Shown here: positions 30,270 through 38,894 of the stretch, piece by piece
How positions within the stretch are numbered: the first letter of the stretch is position 1
Layout of the letters: every line of letters begins with the position of its first letter
DNA from: an uncultured Eubacteriales bacterium
GTDB taxonomy: Bacteria > Bacillota > Clostridia > Oscillospirales > Acutalibacteraceae
Assembly: GCA_900316615.1 (NCBI GenBank)
Contig: ONDU01000005.1
Location: 1 to 64,000 of the forward strand
Reading direction: 5' to 3'
DNA: 64,000 nucleotides
The notes under the pieces: generated by a model
The model's database searches: none
What the model was told of the DNA's origin: nothing
The model's input: only the letters and a program-made list of their open reading frames with translations
Program-made: the position numbers and the translations under genes

Positions 30270-33026
30270 TTGAAGGTGCTGAGAAAGCTTACATTAAAGG
30301 ATTTAAGACTTAACAGGGTACGAACCGTTATGACAATACTGGGAATACTGCTGTCAACTGCACTTATAACCGCTGTTGCCTGCGGAACTTCCAGTATGAA
30401 AAAGACAATGATAAACAGTAATATGGAAATATCTGGCAACTGGACATTTGCGGCATATAAGGAGTTTGGAGGAGATATTGAAAAAGCGTTTTCGGATAAA
30501 AGTGAGATAGAAGCTGTATACAGGAATGTGGATATAGGTGTAGCTGAATTTCAGTCAAAATCAAAGTACAAGCCGTATGTAAATATTAAAGGCTTTACGG
30601 AAGAAACTTTAAGGGACTGTTTCGGAGTGCAGCTTGAATCGGGAGCTTATCCTAAAAATTCAGATGAAGTACTTCTTACACAGCAGTTTCTGAATTACTC
30701 TGAAAAGGAGTATAAAGTAGGCGATACAATAACTCTTAAAGTCGGAAGCCGCTGGGTTAAGGGAAGCGTAACTGACGGAAAACTTCCCGAATACGGAAGT
30801 GACAGCTACTACGACAGCTATATTTCACCCTATGACAGCTACAACTCTGAAAATGAGGATTTTATAGAGGAATTTACAAAAAGCTACAAGATAACAGGAA
30901 TTGTGAGCAATTCCAATTCAGGTATGGGAGCGGTCGGCTTTTCCACGATAGCGTTGCTGACAGGCTTAGACAATAGCGGAATCAGTCAGAACAGTGCTTC
31001 TGTTCCTTACGAAAAGCTCATGGTAAAGCTTTATGATGACAGAGAAAAGGAATATCCCGAGGTTATTTCTCAGCTTACAGGATTAAGTCCTGATGAAGCT
31101 CTTGATTATCTTAACGGCTATATTGACGATGACCTGTTTGATGAAAAAATGAGCAGTGACAGGAACATTCTTAAAATAAGCAGTTTCGAGAGAAATCTTG
31201 ACCTGCTCAAGCTTAAAGGTGTTGTTGAGGGCGGAAGCACAATGAATGCGGTATACGGAGCATCAGCTTTTGTATATGTGGTTATTATGTTAAGTGGCAT
31301 TTTCATAATCCGCAACAGCTTTGCGATTTCGATTACGGAAAAAACAAGACTTTACGGAATGTTAAGCTCTATAGGTGCAACACCTAAACAGATAAGGGCG
31401 AACGTACTTTTTGAGGGAGCTGTTCTTGGTCTTTTCGCAATACCTGCGGGAGTTCTGCTTGGTGTAGGAGTAACGGCACTGCTTCTGTATATGTGCAACT
31501 GTATTTTAGGAGAAGAGCTTGTAAGCCTGTTTATGTTTGACGTATCATTTATCGGAATAGCAGTTTCAGTGATATTATCGGTTATAACGATTTTTTGTTC
31601 TACCTACCTTACAGCGGTCAAAGCATCAAAACTTGCACCTGTGGAGGCTATAAAGGGAAATTCGGAGATAAAGGTAAAGAAAAAGTCAAAAATAAAGAAC
31701 TACAGAACGCCGAAGCTGATTGAAAATCTTTTTGGAGCAGGCGGTTCGATAGCGTGGAAAAATCTTAAGAGAAACCGCAGAAAATACCGTGCGACAGTTA
31801 TTTCGCTTATAGTTAGTATTACAATGTTTATATCCATGTATTCATTTATAACATATGCGTTTGATTTTGTATCAGAAACAGACTACGGTAAATCGGATAT
31901 GCAGTACGATTTGCAAGTAGTGGTATACAACAACGGAAGTATTTCACTTGTAAAAGAGCATTATCCCACAGTCATGGGGCTTGACGGTGTAACGGATTCT
32001 GCATATTCGGCAAATGCCGTTAGTTATGTAGCGAATGTCGATAAAAAGTATATATCAAAAGAAGCACTGGAATATGACGGTTCAACTTCTCTTTACGGCA
32101 ATATCAAAGATTTAAAGGATAATGAGCCTGTAAAAATAGCTCCCAAAATTATGTGCATAGATGACGATAATTACAAGGCTGTTATTTCGTCGCTGGGTCT
32201 TGATTACAATAAGGTGAAGAATAAGGGTCTGATAGCAAATTACAATACGGAATCGACTGAGAACAGCGTTGAAGAAAATAAAATACCTCTTCTCAGTAAA
32301 GCTGACGGAACAGTTATGAAGCTTTCCAATGAGTACGATGAAAGTGAAAACAGGAATGATTTTGAGATTGAAATTGCAGGCGAGATTACCGAAAACAGTG
32401 TAATATCAAAGCTTAAAGAAACAGGTATAACTCAGGCAGGTACAATTCTTTTAAGCTCGGAATTTTTTGAAAAAAATATAAAATCCGGTACTTACTGCGT
32501 TATTTGGGCAAACTCTTCAAATCCCGATAAAACCGAAACGGAAATAAACGACAATATGCCTGTTGATTTTATGGTATATAACAGGTCAGCATATATAAAC
32601 ATAATTAAATCGTTTATGCTTATTGTACAGATTTTCGTATACGGTTTTATAACGGTAATATCGCTTATCGGTATGACAAATATATTCAATACCATTACAA
32701 CGAATATGCGTCTGAGAAACAGGGAATTTGCAATGCTGCGTTCCGTAGGTATGACAGAAAAGGAATTTAACCGAATGATACTGCTGGAAAGCGTTTTCTA
32801 CACGTTAAGGTCGCTTGTCATAGGTGTAATACTCGGTACGGTACTGGGAGTTGTTATATATTTCCTTATGAATACAAAGGAAAATCTTGTATATCAGTTC
32901 CCGTTTATGGCGATAATCATATCAGCGGCGGCAGTTACGATTGTTGTGTGGGCTATAATGAGGTACTCGGTAAGAAAGGTTAAGAAACAAAATATTATAG
33001 AGACAATCAGAAACGAAAATATCTGA
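30270..33026 (+). CDS. FtsX-like ABC transporter permease
   Basis: Start placed at TTG 30270, 7 nt after GGGAGGTG, giving 918 residues. The start is LKVLRKLTLKDLRLNRVRTV followed by the first span, then an extracytoplasmic MacB-PCD-like domain (~45-340), an FtsX block of three spans (~345-470), a second cytoplasmic RNRRKYR segment and span (~510-540), a second large outer domain and a last FtsX block (~790-910, with RNREFAMLRSVGMTEKEFNR). This two-repeat layout is typical of Gram-positive permeases linked to peptide-antibiotic resistance (BceB/VEG-like) or lipoprotein release. No two-component system is adjacent. It depends on the ATPase before it, which has a defective P-loop. Confidence 0.88.
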   Translation: MKVLRKLTLKDLRLNRVRTVMTILGILLSTALITAVACGTSSMKKTMINSNMEISGNWTFAAYKEFGGDIEKAFSDKSEIEAVYRNVDIGVAEFQSKSKYKPYVNIKGFTEETLRDCFGVQLESGAYPKNSDEVLLTQQFLNYSEKEYKVGDTITLKVGSRWVKGSVTDGKLPEYGSDSYYDSYISPYDSYNSENEDFIEEFTKSYKITGIVSNSNSGMGAVGFSTIALLTGLDNSGISQNSASVPYEKLMVKLYDDREKEYPEVISQLTGLSPDEALDYLNGYIDDDLFDEKMSSDRNILKISSFERNLDLLKLKGVVEGGSTMNAVYGASAFVYVVIMLSGIFIIRNSFAISITEKTRLYGMLSSIGATPKQIRANVLFEGAVLGLFAIPAGVLLGVGVTALLLYMCNCILGEELVSLFMFDVSFIGIAVSVILSVITIFCSTYLTAVKASKLAPVEAIKGNSEIKVKKKSKIKNYRTPKLIENLFGAGGSIAWKNLKRNRRKYRATVISLIVSITMFISMYSFITYAFDFVSETDYGKSDMQYDLQVVVYNNGSISLVKEHYPTVMGLDGVTDSAYSANAVSYVANVDKKYISKEALEYDGSTSLYGNIKDLKDNEPVKIAPKIMCIDDDNYKAVISSLGLDYNKVKNKGLIANYNTESTENSVEENKIPLLSKADGTVMKLSNEYDESENRNDFEIEIAGEITENSVISKLKETGITQAGTILLSSEFFEKNIKSGTYCVIWANSSNPDKTETEINDNMPVDFMVYNRSAYINIIKSFMLIVQIFVYGFITVISLIGMTNIFNTITTNMRLRNREFAMLRSVGMTEKEFNRMILLESVFYTLRSLVIGVILGTVLGVVIYFLMNTKENLVYQFPFMAIIISAAAVTIVVWAIMRYSVRKVKKQNIIETIRNENI

Positions 33027-33033
33027 TAATAAT

Positions 33034-33072
33034 GCGTATGCCGCTTTGATTTCAAATCAGAGCGGCATACGC
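33034..33072 (+). terminator. intrinsic terminator of the ABC operon
   Basis: GCGTATGCCGCT (33034-33045) pairs with AGCGGCATACGC (33061-33072); the inner TGATT/AATCA pair extends it. The T-run after it is weak (TTGTTT). Confidence 0.75.
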
Positions 33073-33166
33073 CTTGTTTCATTAAATACATACTCTGCTT
33101 TTGTATATTTTTCGTTTTACAAGACAAAACTATCCGTATAGAAAATAAATAAATGCGGAGGTCAAA

Positions 33167-33919
33167 ATGAATAATAAAGAACTGGAATATGAGCTTACCG
33201 AACAGGAGCAGATGAAAAAAGGAAAATATACAAAGGGATTTTATGCTGTATTTGCACTTTGCGTTTGTGCTATAGGTATAGCAGGCTGGTATACCTATGC
33301 AGATGTAAAAAACTATATGAACCATGACAAATCTCCCGAAATCTCAATAACAGCAAGCGAACCCGTAAACGAACAGGCTGAGGTTAAGCTGTCCGGAATT
33401 GAAAACGAAAATACCGATAATGAAGATATAAGTGAAAATTCGGATAAGGAAGAAATTCCCTCAGAAGCTCCAACCGTGACAAGCGAGTCTGTCCGCAGTC
33501 AAAGGGTTTGTCCGACGGGTGAAAACAAAAAAATAATTTCAGAATACTCTATGAACAATATGGTATATTTTGAAACCCTGAAGGACTGGAGGCTTCACAA
33601 GGGAACTGATTACGCAGCTGATAAGGGACAGGAAATTTATTCAATATCAGACGGTCTTGTTTCAGCTGTTGTAAAAAATGAGCTTTACGGTGACGGTGTG
33701 GAGCTTGAATATAAAAACGGTTTTAAGGCAACATATTACGGAATAAAGCCCGACGGTAATATATCCGTGGGGGCACGGATAAAGGCAGGAGATGTTGTGG
33801 GAGCTGTAACGGAAATTCCCTGCGAAAAGGGCTCGGAATCCCATATTCACCTTGAAATGACTAAGGACGGTCAGTACGTAAACCCGGAAACCTATCTCAA
33901 CAATATAGATAATCCCTAA
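33167..33919 (+). CDS. LytM/M23 peptidase-fold membrane protein, SpoIIQ-like
   Basis: 250 residues. A cytoplasmic N-terminus (~1-27) is followed by one span (~28-45), an acidic Ser/Glu-rich linker (to ~115) and a LytM domain (~140-245). Zinc ligands are visible: HKGTDYAA (His and Asp) and HIHLEM. Size and layout fit SpoIIQ, the forespore membrane protein that bridges to SpoIIIAH during engulfment. In clostridia SpoIIQ often keeps the zinc site, as here. SpoIIQ genes usually stand alone, as this one does. A cell-wall endopeptidase of another role is possible. AGGTC ribosome site; a bidirectional terminator follows. Confidence 0.7.
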   Translation: MNNKELEYELTEQEQMKKGKYTKGFYAVFALCVCAIGIAGWYTYADVKNYMNHDKSPEISITASEPVNEQAEVKLSGIENENTDNEDISENSDKEEIPSEAPTVTSESVRSQRVCPTGENKKIISEYSMNNMVYFETLKDWRLHKGTDYAADKGQEIYSISDGLVSAVVKNELYGDGVELEYKNGFKATYYGIKPDGNISVGARIKAGDVVGAVTEIPCEKGSESHIHLEMTKDGQYVNPETYLNNIDNP

Positions 33920-33926
33920 ATGCTTT

Positions 33927-33978
33927 TAAGCACAAAGCGACGACTGCATATTGCTGTGCCGCCGTCGCTTTGTGCTTA
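33927..33978. terminator. bidirectional terminator between converging genes
   Basis: TAAGCACAAAGCGACG (33927-33942) pairs perfectly with its complement (33963-33978). The 16-bp stem overlaps the last codons of the minus-strand hydrolase gene by three bases. Confidence 0.88.
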
Positions 33979-34749
33979 TATTACTATGCTTTTGCCGGTT
34001 GATATATAACTGAGCTTTGTTATATAATTTTTCATAAATTTGTACTGCTCAACTCCTGTGCAGTGACAGGTATAATATTCGGTATTGTATGAATTCAACT
34101 TTAAAGCAAATTCCCTGAGTGTATCAACTGCATCAAGCTTGAAAAAGTGAAAGCCGCCTACAAGAACATCAGGCTTGAACCATTCAGCGATATTGATTAT
34201 TCCCTTGTGGGAACAGCCGCTTATAAGCACTTTTTTACCGTCTTTCTCAATAAGAAGATACTGCTCATGTCTGAAATCATCATCAGTAATTTTTCCGTTG
34301 TGAACAGCCTTGAGACCGAAAGGCTCTGTTACGCATATTTTTTTCATATCATTGCAGTCATAAAGAGTTATTCCTTTGTCAATATTTGTTACTCCGTTGG
34401 TAAAAATAAGGCGGCTGCTTTTTTCGAGCTCCTCTTTAAGTCCTATATACTTTCCTGAGGCGTTGTAGTGCGGTTCAAATGCATATCTGCTTATATATAC
34501 CTTTGCTTTGCTGTTAATCTGCAAAAATTTTTCAAGACCTCCGCCATGGTCATAATGTCCGTGCGAAACTATGGCTGTATCAACCCCGCCTATATCTTTT
34601 CCGAGTTTTTTGGCATTTTCGGAAAAAAGCTCTGTTTCGCCCATATCGAATAAAATTTTTTTACCGCATACCTCTATATAAAGACTTAATCCATGTTCAA
34701 CCGGCATATTACATTCCGTTGTATTTTCTGCAAGAACGGTTATTTCCAT
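33976..34749 (-). CDS. Metallo-beta-lactamase-fold hydrolase
   Basis: Start placed at ATG 34749, 9 nt after AAAGGA (the TTG at 34767 overlaps that site); 257 residues. Metal-binding motif SHGHYDHGGG (HxHxDH) lies near residues 68-75, with further ligands in ISGCSHKGIIN and the late VGGFHFF. This matches the subgroup related to 7,8-dihydropterin-6-methyl-aminobenzene-phosphate synthase (DHPS-like MBL). Such proteins hydrolyse varied small substrates; the substrate here is not known. Cytosolic, no signal peptide. It is single and divergent from the GNAT gene. Confidence 0.85.
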   Translation of the reverse strand: MEITVLAENTTECNMPVEHGLSLYIEVCGKKILFDMGETELFSENAKKLGKDIGGVDTAIVSHGHYDHGGGLEKFLQINSKAKVYISRYAFEPHYNASGKYIGLKEELEKSSRLIFTNGVTNIDKGITLYDCNDMKKICVTEPFGLKAVHNGKITDDDFRHEQYLLIEKDGKKVLISGCSHKGIINIAEWFKPDVLVGGFHFFKLDAVDTLREFALKLNSYNTEYYTCHCTGVEQYKFMKNYITKLSYISTGKSIVI

Positions 34750-34819
34750 TGTATATATTCCTTTCAATTTAAAATCATATATATAATCTGATTTTTATAT
34801 ATCAACTTTACATTTTTTG

Positions 34820-34847
34820 TTGACATATTCAATATATCAAATATAAT
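34820..34847 (+). promoter_or_regulatory. promoter of the GNAT gene
   Basis: TTGACA (34820-34825), 16-nt spacer, TATAAT (34842-34847). Transcription starts near 34854, so the hairpin repeat at 34883-34929 forms the 5' UTR. Confidence 0.75.
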
Positions 34848-34882
34848 TAAACTTATTATGAGTTTTATTGTAAGTATGGGGT

Positions 34883-34929
34883 CAAAGGCAGAGCCTTTGG
34901 TCAGAATTTTTAAGGGTGAAACCCTTAAA
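34883..34929. repeat. Second hairpin repeat family, copy B, in the GNAT 5' UTR
   Basis: CAAAGGC with loop AGA (34883-34899) and TTTAAGGG with loop TGAAA (34909-34929), spaced by TCAGAATT. It is the same order, loops and spacer as copy A at 26644-26689. First-stem differences are paired on both arms. It lies between the promoter and the ribosome site of the acetyltransferase gene, so it is transcribed and could affect translation. Confidence 0.75.
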
Positions 34930-34953
34930 CTCTGCGAGAAGGGGGATAAAATT

Positions 34954-35394
34954 ATGCATCTGGTTAAAAATTTTTTCAGTCAGCTTTCGCCTGCACAGGT
35001 TTATCATATATTGCAGGCACGCTCCGATATATTCGTTATGGAGCAGAACTGCGTGTACAGGGATATTGACGGTCTTGATTTTGAATGTATACATATATTC
35101 TTTGAAGACGAAAACAGCGGCAAGGTATTAGCTTATCTTCGTGCTTTCCGAAAAGACAGTGATACCGCTCAGATAGGACGTGTACTTTCCGCTGAACACG
35201 GAAAAGGTCTGGGAGGTAAAATTCTGAGCGTAGGAGTCGAAACAGTAAAGGAACTTTTCAAACCCAAATCGATTATAATTGAGGCTCAGTGCTATGCTAT
35301 AGGATATTATGCCCGTGAAGGCTTTAAGGTGTGTTCTGAGGAATTTATGGAAGATGATATTCCCCATGTATATATGAAACTGAATATTGAATAA
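34954..35394 (+). CDS. GNAT acetyltransferase, ElaA type
   Basis: Start placed at ATG 34954 after GAAGGGGG; the longer frame from 34858 only reads through the hairpin repeat. 146 residues with the ElaA pattern: LQARSDIFVMEQNCVYRDID near the start, the acetyl-CoA-binding loop HGKGLGGKIL, and the C-terminal YAREGFKV and PHVYMKL. It transfers an acetyl group from acetyl-CoA to an unknown amine. A single gene with its own promoter, converging on the XRE regulator with a shared terminator between them. Confidence 0.85.
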   Translation: MHLVKNFFSQLSPAQVYHILQARSDIFVMEQNCVYRDIDGLDFECIHIFFEDENSGKVLAYLRAFRKDSDTAQIGRVLSAEHGKGLGGKILSVGVETVKELFKPKSIIIEAQCYAIGYYAREGFKVCSEEFMEDDIPHVYMKLNIE

Positions 35395-35439
35395 TGAAAA
35401 AGTAAATCAGGTGACTTTGTAAGTCCATGTATAAAAAAC

Positions 35440-35472
35440 AGACGGAAGCCGCATAATAAAAGGCCTCCGTCT
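35440..35472. terminator. bidirectional terminator between the GNAT and XRE genes
   Basis: GACGGAAGCC (35441-35450) pairs with GGCCTCCGTC (35462-35471) with one A-C mismatch. A-rich on one side and T-rich on the other. Confidence 0.75.
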
Positions 35473-35500
35473 TTATCAGTTCCGTGTAACTGTAGCTTTA

Positions 35501-35761
35501 TCATTTACTTATGCCGTACATTATATCCTTTATATCTGTATTTAAAATTTCCGCAAGTGCTATAAGTTCTATATCAGTTACTTTTCTGGTCTGATTTTCA
35601 AGCTTCGATATCGCTGAGGTAGAAATAGTTATTCCTCTTTTAGAGAATTCTTCTGACAATTCCTGCTGATTTAACCCTATTTTTTTCCTCAAAAGACTTA
35701 TACGTCTCCCCACAACATTGCTTTTCCCGTATATACTTTCGTTTTTCTGCATTTTTTTCAC
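35501..35761 (-). CDS. XRE-family HTH transcriptional regulator
   Basis: 86 residues. After a basic start, residues ~20-80 form a lambda-repressor-type helix-turn-helix: ISLLRKKIGLNQQELSEEF, then ISTSAISKLENQ and IALAEILNTDIKDI. There is no further domain, so it is a simple DNA-binding protein of the kind that controls its own or neighbouring genes. The start follows GGGGTG on the minus strand. It lies downstream of the DUF815 ATPase gene in the same direction, but 444 nt and a structured repeat separate them. Confidence 0.85.
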   Translation of the reverse strand: MKKMQKNESIYGKSNVVGRRISLLRKKIGLNQQELSEEFSKRGITISTSAISKLENQTRKVTDIELIALAEILNTDIKDIMYGISK

Positions 35762-36030
35762 CCCAATAACGTTATTAAAAAATTAATTTAACATCATAGA
35801 AAATTACAATGTAAATAAATTTAACAATCTCAAATGTATTTTACAATAAATTTTTCAATTATTCAATAGATATTTGAAAAATAATTGGAATATTACAGTA
35901 TTTCCTATAAAATAAATACCGAAAAGAAGTATTTATGTGATATATTTTGCAATTAAAATTTGCGATAAGAATTTCAATTTTACGGATTGAATTTTTCATT
36001 TTCAGAAAAAATCGTATTTTTATACTATAA
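35762..36030. other. A/T-rich spacer upstream of the XRE gene
   Basis: Very A/T-rich, no gene. It must hold the XRE promoter (minus strand), but several weak boxes compete and I cannot choose one. Confidence 0.3.
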
Positions 36031-36141
36031 TGCGGCTGCGGCGGCAGACCGTCAAAAGACTTGTCTTTTGATAAAATTCAAGCATTAATGCTTGAATTTA
36101 TAGGCAGATTTTATCTGCCGTGGTCTGCCGCCGCAGCCGCA
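36031..36141. repeat. Structured intergenic repeat, copy 7 (GC-rich outer stem)
   Basis: Perfect 20-bp outer stem TGCGGCTGCGGCGGCAGACC (36031-36050) with its complement (36122-36141). The core GCGGCGGCAGAC replaces GCGATTGCAGAC with matching changes in both arms. Inner hairpins: TCAAAAGAC with loop TT (36052-36071), a 26-bp palindrome starting AAATTCAAGCAT (36074-36099), and GGCAGAT with loop TTT (36103-36119). It begins 64 nt after the stop of the DUF815 gene (minus strand). Confidence 0.88.
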
Positions 36142-36205
36142 TAGCTCCGATATAAGAATAAAAAAATACTTAAAATTTTTACTGAAAAAAACTGCTTCTC
36201 AAGCG

Positions 36206-37516
36206 TTATTTTTCAAGAGTTCCGAGAACGTAGTTTATGTACTGCTGTGCCGTTCTTCCTGATATTCCGCCATGCTTCATTTCCCACTGCTTTGCTCCTG
36301 CTATAAGATTATCGTGAGGAAGGGTAACGCCTGCTTTTTCAGCAAGACCTGAAACTATCTCAAGATATTCCTTATAGCTGGGCTTGGAGTAGTTTATCAT
36401 ACAGCCGAACCTGTTGACAAGCGAAAGCTTTTCTTCTATTGTATCAGAACGGTGCAGTCCTTCACTGAATTCCATATCGTTTTTATCGTTCCAGCTTTCC
36501 TTTATAATATGCCGTCTGTTGGAGGTAGCATATATAAGTATATTGTCGGGTCTTGTTTCAACTCCGCCCTCTATTACCGCTTTTAGAAATTTATACTCAA
36601 CTTCAAAATCCTCAAAAGACAGGTCATCCATATATATTATGAATTTATAATTTCGGTTTTTAATCTGAGCTATAACGTTCGATAAATCTTTAAACTGATG
36701 CTTGTAAATCTCAATCATTCTAAGTCCCAGCGGGTAGAACTCGTTTACTACTGCTTTTATACTTGTAGATTTTCCCGTACCGCTGTCTCCGAAAAGAAGT
36801 GCGTTATTTGCTTTTCTGCCCTCTACAAAGGCTTTTGTATTTTCCACAAGCTGCTGCTTTTGTCTTTCATATCCTATGAGGTCGCAGAGCATAACCCTGT
36901 CCATATTGTTTATCGCCTTGAATTCTATATCATCTATACCCTTGTTTACTATTCTGAAAGCCTTGTTAAGTCCGAACATTCCGACTCCGAAATCCTTATA
37001 AAAGTCTGTTACAACATCAAAAAATTCCTGAACATTTGCTGTATTCTCAAGTCGTTCACTAAGACTGCGTACCTTTTCGCTTACGTTTCTGTTGTACATA
37101 AGCTCTTTCTTCACTATGGCTTTATAGTCAGATATTCTTGAAAAACAGTCTATACCCAGATAATTTTCTATTTTAGAGAAATCATATTCAAAAAGTTCCC
37201 TGAATGCGGCAAAATCGTTCATTGCAAAATAATTTACGCTTCCGTTATTAGCTCCTACCTTTTCGCACGTAAGACTGAACGGATTTTCATTAGTTATTAA
37301 TATAAACGAAAGATAATTGTGCCATAAATTTTTGTCAAAGCCGTACTTCGTTGCCAGCACAAGCAGCCGTCTTATCTCAGTGTATATTTTTGCGGTAAGC
37401 TGTGCAGGAGTATATATTCCTTCCCTGAAGCCGCAAAATATATCTGCAAGCTCCATTAATATTGAATTTTTAGGCACTTCTCCGTAAATTAACAATTTAG
37501 AAACAATTTTGTTCAT
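36206..37516 (-). CDS. DUF815 family AAA-type ATP-binding protein
   Basis: 436 residues. The C-terminal ~250 are a DUF815 ATPase: LIGYERQKQQLVENTKAFVE, Walker A LFGDSGTGKSTSIKAV, Walker B FIIYMDDLSFED, sensor ATSNRRHI. The N-terminal ~190 residues are helical and specific to this group. The family is a P-loop ATPase of unknown role, common in Clostridia; E. coli has no well-studied member. Normal length. A consensus promoter lies 40 nt upstream on the minus strand, divergent from the AraC gene. Confidence 0.85.
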   Translation of the reverse strand: MNKIVSKLLIYGEVPKNSILMELADIFCGFREGIYTPAQLTAKIYTEIRRLLVLATKYGFDKNLWHNYLSFILITNENPFSLTCEKVGANNGSVNYFAMNDFAAFRELFEYDFSKIENYLGIDCFSRISDYKAIVKKELMYNRNVSEKVRSLSERLENTANVQEFFDVVTDFYKDFGVGMFGLNKAFRIVNKGIDDIEFKAINNMDRVMLCDLIGYERQKQQLVENTKAFVEGRKANNALLFGDSGTGKSTSIKAVVNEFYPLGLRMIEIYKHQFKDLSNVIAQIKNRNYKFIIYMDDLSFEDFEVEYKFLKAVIEGGVETRPDNILIYATSNRRHIIKESWNDKNDMEFSEGLHRSDTIEEKLSLVNRFGCMINYSKPSYKEYLEIVSGLAEKAGVTLPHDNLIAGAKQWEMKHGGISGRTAQQYINYVLGTLEK

Positions 37517-37554
37517 TATTTATAACACTCCTGTATTAAAATATTTGCGTTTAA

Positions 37555-37583
37555 ATTTTATCATTTAAAAACCTGAGTGTCAA
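37555..37583 (-). promoter_or_regulatory. SigA promoter of the DUF815 gene
   Basis: On the minus strand TTGACA (37583-37578), 17-nt spacer, TAAAAT (37560-37555). Confidence 0.75.
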
Positions 37584-37800
37584 CTTAATACTAAATGGCT
37601 GTTATCAAAAATGTGCGAAAATTATATGACAAGACCCAAATTAGTAATTTTTTACTATTGCTGTTTTAGGTTCAAAATCCGCCGCTGAATGAAATATTCC
37701 CGGCACGCAGGCGGTTATCAATTTTGTTGTAAATTATTGCTTATTAAATTTGTAAAAGTAAAAAATTTTTGCGAATTTAGAATTTTTTTTAGTATGAATA

Positions 37801-37829
37801 TTGATTATCGGGATATTGTATGATATAAT
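37801..37829 (+). promoter_or_regulatory. promoter of the AraC-family gene
   Basis: TTGATT (37801-37806), 17-nt spacer, TATAAT (37824-37829). A pair of TTTTTGCACAAAATAGTGCAATT bases (GCAC/GTGC, near 37853-37867) follows in the leader and might be an autoregulatory site. Confidence 0.55.
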
Positions 37830-37896
37830 ATTTCCACCTATAAAATATGTTTTTGCACAAAATAGTGCAATTAGGCAAAAGGAGAATGTTTTTATT

Positions 37897-38814
37897 ATGA
37901 ACAGCAGAAATTATAACAGTGCGTTCGGAAGAGATTACAACGGCAAATTTCTACCAATTGAAGTAAATGATTATGAACTCGTTGAAAACGATTTTATAAT
38001 GCCGCACCACAGAAATGAAATAGAAATCCATTATATCATTGACGGTACGTGCGATTACTATATCGACGGAAAAAAACAAAGTGCAAAAACGGGAGATATA
38101 GTATATCTTAAATCCGATACAGTAAGTTCGATGTATAAATCCTGTGTTAAGCTTAAATATCGTGCGTTTGTTTTTCTGCCCAGCTTTCTTTATACCGAGA
38201 ACGTAGGCTGTACAACCGAAAAATATTTCAGACCTCTTAAACAGGGGGATTCAGAGGTTACCTGTGTAATAACCTCCGATGATGAAGCGTACCCGGAGCT
38301 TATATCGCAGCTTAACAAGGTTAAGGAGCTAATGGACAAACACGGAGAGCTGTATGAGCTTGAAGTAAAGATAGCTATGCTCAGTTATTTTCTTACCCTG
38401 TTTAAAACAGGTCACGTAATAAAGAGAAATAACAGGGAAAAATCGAAATATAAGAGCGAAAACGCTATATGCAATGCAATAGACTATATAAACCAAAATT
38501 ATAACCGTTCTCTTACAGTAGATGAGATTGCGGAAAATGTGGGAATAAGCAGCAGTCATTTTATGAAGCTGTTCAGGGAGTATACACACACAACCTGTAT
38601 AAGCTATATAAATAAATGCAGGCTTACCAAGGCGGTGGAGCTTTTGGAAACTACACGCTTCAATATACTTGACGTTGCTACAGCAGTCGGATATAACAAT
38701 ATATCTCTCTTTAACAGGGACTTCAAGAAGATTTATGGAACTACACCTAAAGAAGTAAGAAAAACTGCAAGAATAGAGGAAAAGCTTAACCGCAGCCGTA
38801 AGCTTACTCTTTGA
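37897..38814 (+). CDS. AraC-family transcriptional regulator
   Basis: Start placed at ATG 37897 after AAAAGGAG, giving 305 residues; the longer frame crosses the promoter. An N-terminal cupin sensing domain (~15-110, MPHHRNEIEIHYIIDG and AKTGDIVYLKSD) is joined to a C-terminal double helix-turn-helix (~200-300): LTVDEIAENVGISSSHFMKL and ILDVATAVGYNNISLFNRDF followed by KIYGTTPKEVRK. Members bind a small ligand, often a sugar, and activate nearby genes. The next gene, a leucine-rich-repeat surface protein 80 nt downstream, is a natural candidate target. Confidence 0.9.
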   Translation: MNSRNYNSAFGRDYNGKFLPIEVNDYELVENDFIMPHHRNEIEIHYIIDGTCDYYIDGKKQSAKTGDIVYLKSDTVSSMYKSCVKLKYRAFVFLPSFLYTENVGCTTEKYFRPLKQGDSEVTCVITSDDEAYPELISQLNKVKELMDKHGELYELEVKIAMLSYFLTLFKTGHVIKRNNREKSKYKSENAICNAIDYINQNYNRSLTVDEIAENVGISSSHFMKLFREYTHTTCISYINKCRLTKAVELLETTRFNILDVATAVGYNNISLFNRDFKKIYGTTPKEVRKTARIEEKLNRSRKLTL

Positions 38815-38894
38815 TAGTCAATAAAATTATGGGAAATACAGGTTCTTTACGTATTTATTTGGAAGCTGTATTTTTCTTTTTAAGGAGGTTTTTT

